Position numbers and translations under genes: made by a program. Shown piece by piece: positions 41,347 to 43,361 of a stretch of 43,361 nt of DNA (the stretch's first letter is position 1; the number at the start of each line of letters is the position of its first letter). Source of the DNA: Crocinitomicaceae bacterium (lineage in GTDB: Bacteria > Bacteroidota > Bacteroidia > Flavobacteriales_D > Parvicellaceae); contig PBNK01000037.1 of NCBI GenBank assembly GCA_002723085.1, positions 1-43,361 of the forward strand, in the 5' to 3' direction. The notes under the pieces were generated by a model. That model was not told the origin of the DNA and ran no database searches. It saw only the letters and a list, made by a program, of their open reading frames with translations.

Positions 41347-41931
41347 ATGAAGACAAAATATTATTTTTTAATTCTATTATTTACATGTTTAATATTTAAT
41401 TGTAAAAAGGGTTATCAAGATAAATTTGGGCCGTTTTATGTTTTAAATGATTCAATCGTTTATATGGATGGAGATATGGGAATCAGAGTTGATAATCAAT
41501 TTGAAAAACTTATCGAATCATATCCTAATGTTAAAAAAATAATCATGGAGGATTGTCCAGGGTCAAGAAATGATGAAGAACTTTTTAAAGCCGCCATTTT
41601 AATGAGACAAAATAATATTAATACACATTTACCGAATTATGGTAAAATTCAATCTGGAGCAGTTGATTTTTATTTGTCAGGTGTTGTAAGAACCTTAGAT
41701 ACTGGTGCAAAAATTGGTGTTCATGCATGGAGTGCTGGGAGTAATTCAGCAACTGATTATCCTGTAGGACATTATGAACATAATATGTATTTAGATTTTT
41801 ATGAATCCATAGGTTTTTCTAGTCAAGAAGCGGAAGATTTATATTTTTTCATAATAAATTCTGCTTCACCTTCGGATATATATTGGATGACAGATCAGGA
41901 GATTTTGGATTATAATTTTGTCACGCCATAA
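41347..41931 (+). CDS. Lipoprotein with ClpP/crotonase-like fold (COG3904-like), putative serine hydrolase
   Basis: A 194-residue lipoprotein: type II signal ending in LIFNC (C19). The body follows the order of COG3904-type periplasmic proteins with a ClpP/crotonase-like fold. A strand and helix YMDGDMGIRVDNQFEKLIES are followed by IIMEDCPGSRNDEELFKAA (a variant of the NSPGG turn), LMRQNNINTHLP, SGAVDFYLSG where related proteins have CASAC (S103), GAKIGVHAWSAG (H126, GxH motif), and IYWMTDQEILDYNFVT at the end. The Ser/His pair suggests hydrolase or protease activity in the periplasm, but the CASAC Cys residues are missing. I am fairly sure of the fold class and unsure of activity. Confidence 0.6.
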   Translation: MKTKYYFLILLFTCLIFNCKKGYQDKFGPFYVLNDSIVYMDGDMGIRVDNQFEKLIESYPNVKKIIMEDCPGSRNDEELFKAAILMRQNNINTHLPNYGKIQSGAVDFYLSGVVRTLDTGAKIGVHAWSAGSNSATDYPVGHYEHNMYLDFYESIGFSSQEAEDLYFFIINSASPSDIYWMTDQEILDYNFVTP

Positions 41932-42045
41932 ATATATTTTACCCATCCATATGGTCATTTCATAATGTATCAATGATATTCTATGTAATATTTTAATAAT
42001 AATTTTAATCTTTTAGTTATATTAATGGTTTAATATGCCGTTACT

Positions 42046-42534
42046 ATGCTAAGATTATACCCAATTCTTATTTTATTTATTGCTTTTTCAACTTCATTAT
42101 TTGCACAGGATTTAGATCATTATGTTATAGGAAGCGATGGAGGTCACAGTCGAAACAATCAGTTTTCATTGGACTATACTATAGGAGAGGTAGTAACAGA
42201 GTTTGGGGAGGATACATTGAATAATGTTCACTTAACCCAAGGTTTTCAACAAACTTTGCTTTCTATTGTGTCAGTTGAGGAACATGTTGAGGATATTCAG
42301 ATAAATGTTTTTCCAAATCCAGCTGTAGATTATTTAAAAGTTAATATACCAGTTCTTAAAGAAGACATGCAATTTGCCTTGTTTGACATGCAAGGGAAGC
42401 TGATAGAACAGCAAAAGATAAACAGTCAAGCCTTTACCATTGGATTTAGCAATATGTCCACAGGTAATTACTTATTGGTTTTCAGCAATAAAGACCAACG
42501 CATTAAGACCTTACAAGTACAAAAATCCCATTGA
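42046..42534 (+). CDS. Small T9SS type A sorting-domain protein
   Basis: A 162-residue exported protein: signal peptide MLRLYPILILFIAFSTSLFAQ, then a short beta domain DHYVIGSDGGHSRNNQFSL ... YTIGEVVTEFG ... TQGFQQTLL, and a complete type A tail (INVFPNPAVDYLKVN ... FALFDMQGKLIEQQ ... GNYLLVFSNKDQRIKTLQV). This minimal layout is common in marine Bacteroidota, usually just ahead of a long collagen-like/fibre gene, as here: the next ATG lies two bases after the stop. Function unknown; possibly a cap or partner of the following surface protein. Confidence 0.85.
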   Translation: MLRLYPILILFIAFSTSLFAQDLDHYVIGSDGGHSRNNQFSLDYTIGEVVTEFGEDTLNNVHLTQGFQQTLLSIVSVEEHVEDIQINVFPNPAVDYLKVNIPVLKEDMQFALFDMQGKLIEQQKINSQAFTIGFSNMSTGNYLLVFSNKDQRIKTLQVQKSH

Positions 42535-42536
42535 TT

Positions 42537-43361
42537 ATGATTAGACATTACTTACTTACCTTATTCGTATTATTAGGAATAACCAGCATAGAAGCCCAAA
42601 CGTCACCACCTCAATCTTTTAGGTATCAGGCAGTAGTTAGAAATACAGATGGAGAAGCAATTCCCAATCAGTCAATAGGTTTTCAGATATCGTTATATCA
42701 AGGAGCGTGTGCAGGAACAGGCACGATTCAGTATCAAGAAACATTTACAGTGACTACGAACATGTATGGGTTGGTAAACCTATCGATAGGACTAGGTAAT
42801 GTGGTTTCAGGACAATTTGACCAAATAGATTGGAGTCAAGGTCCATATTTTATAGAGAGTTCCATAGATGTAACGGGGGCAACTAATTACACCTATATGT
42901 CTTGTAATGAGTTACTTAGCGTTCCTTATGCGTTGTATGCAGAGACGTCAGGGGGAGGCCCAGCAGGACCACAGGGTCCAACAGGGTCATCAACATTAAT
43001 CAATCAAACGTTATTACAACCTGGTAATGCATTTTGCCCAACAGGAGGCTTGTTGTTAGAATCAGGAGTTGATGTAAATGCAAATGGTATATTGGAATTG
43101 AGTGAGGTAACCGATACTGGATATGTATGTAATGGAGATTCAGCCACCAATACAGATAATCAGGATTTAGAAGATTTTATATTAACACCATCCAACCAGT
43201 TGTCATTAAATATTGAGGATGGAGCAGGAGTTATTGTAGATCTAAGTGCATTAATGGATAATACAGATGATCAACAGATAACATCAATGTATTTTGTAAA
43301 TGACATTTTAAATGTAGAGATAGAGAATGGAAATACAGCTACAGTGGATTTAAGTTCTTAC
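42537..43361 (+). CDS. Collagen-like/tail-fibre-type secreted surface protein (5' part, runs off the window)
   Basis: An open frame of 275 codons from ATG 42537 to the window edge with no stop. Signal peptide MIRHYLLTLFVLLGITSIEAQ leads to a beta domain beginning SPPQSFRYQAVVRNTDGEAI and ending NELLSVPYALYAE, the N-terminal module seen in Bacteroidota tail-fibre-like proteins. A short collagen-like GPAGPQGPTG stretch and a DUF7151-like block (CPTGGLLLESGVDVNANGILE ... VCNGDS) follow. Then come repeated strands of the form NTDxQxL...LSLNIEDGxGVxVDLSxL. Codons such as ACG, TCG, GCG and GGG appear more often than in neighbouring genes. A long repetitive adhesin or fibre is expected beyond the edge. 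Confidence 0.82.
   Translation, partial: MIRHYLLTLFVLLGITSIEAQTSPPQSFRYQAVVRNTDGEAIPNQSIGFQISLYQGACAGTGTIQYQETFTVTTNMYGLVNLSIGLGNVVSGQFDQIDWSQGPYFIESSIDVTGATNYTYMSCNELLSVPYALYAETSGGGPAGPQGPTGSSTLINQTLLQPGNAFCPTGGLLLESGVDVNANGILELSEVTDTGYVCNGDSATNTDNQDLEDFILTPSNQLSLNIEDGAGVIVDLSALMDNTDDQQITSMYFVNDILNVEIENGNTATVDLSSY

Noticed and set aside
1-43361. tRNA, rRNA, CRISPR, IS elements, integrase or att sites.
   Set aside because: Intergenic gaps are all under 200 bases and none contains a tRNA-like fold with a TTCRA arm or terminal inverted repeats. No transposase or recombinase motifs occur in the coding frames.

Overview
This is an AT-rich, densely packed chromosomal segment (about 30% G+C by eye) from a member of the Bacteroidota, most likely a Flavobacteriales-type gliding or surface-associated bacterium. 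The evidence is the set of lineage-typical genes. These are at least four genes for proteins with C-terminal type IX secretion (T9SS) type A tails or a gliding-associated type B tail, a DnaE with a fused N-terminal proofreading exonuclease, the very large two-part signal peptidase I, the Bacteroidota-type RNA polymerase omega, DUF4835, and the dapB-lepB-wbqC and bamD-rpoZ-coaBC-DUF4835 gene orders. Several promoters fit the Bacteroidota pattern of a TTG/TTA element, 19 bases, then TAnnTTTG. No rRNA, tRNA, CRISPR array, insertion sequence or phage module was seen, and no intergenic gap exceeds 200 bases. The genus cannot be told from this.

Layout. 1-3000: start of a carbamoyltransferase, ddl and rdgB (divergent), and a DUF6056 membrane protein whose true N-terminus extends beyond its first usable start. 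3089-7324: an operon of a PASTA-domain membrane protein, a T9SS cargo protein and an RluD-type pseudouridine synthase. 7399-12320: dnaE and trxA, closed by a clear terminator. 12319-14223: a lectin/SprB-repeat/PKD surface protein. 14353-17496: dapB, lepB, wbqC. 17474-19321: a secreted beta-lactamase-fold serine hydrolase fused to a lone GH3 C-terminal-like domain.

19419-27960 is the most unusual part. A membrane sensor with a beta-propeller input and a PP2C/SpoIIE phosphatase output (SiaA-like) converges, sharing a stop tetranucleotide, on a SiaC-family (DUF1987) gene and a gene for a tandem-duplicated SiaB-like GHKL kinase. Upstream of these lie two T9SS cargo genes on the same strand. This looks like a SiaABC-type partner switch without a diguanylate cyclase, and the two halves of its kinase carry complementary defects.

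28040-30328: a small hypothetical gene, a PlsC acyltransferase and an alpha-oxoamine synthase (serine palmitoyltransferase/cysteate acyltransferase class), a likely membrane-lipid pair. 30497-34678: bamD, rpoZ, coaBC, DUF4835 and dapA. 34675-37188: IMPACT-family protein, EamA transporter and ribD. 37377-40442: rpsA, with a histone-H1-like lysine/alanine tail and a structured leader, then a terminator, then sucD. 40439-43361: a TraB/GumN protein, a ClpP-fold-like lipoprotein, a small T9SS protein, and the start of a collagen-like surface fibre gene running off the edge.

Functionally the window mixes housekeeping (cell wall precursors through DapA, DapB and Ddl; replication; translation; CoA, riboflavin and TCA enzymes; outer-membrane assembly and protein export) with secreted and surface proteins that depend on T9SS. 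Gene packing is tight: four of six convergent pairs overlap by exactly four bases, and many co-directional pairs overlap as ATGA or TAATG.
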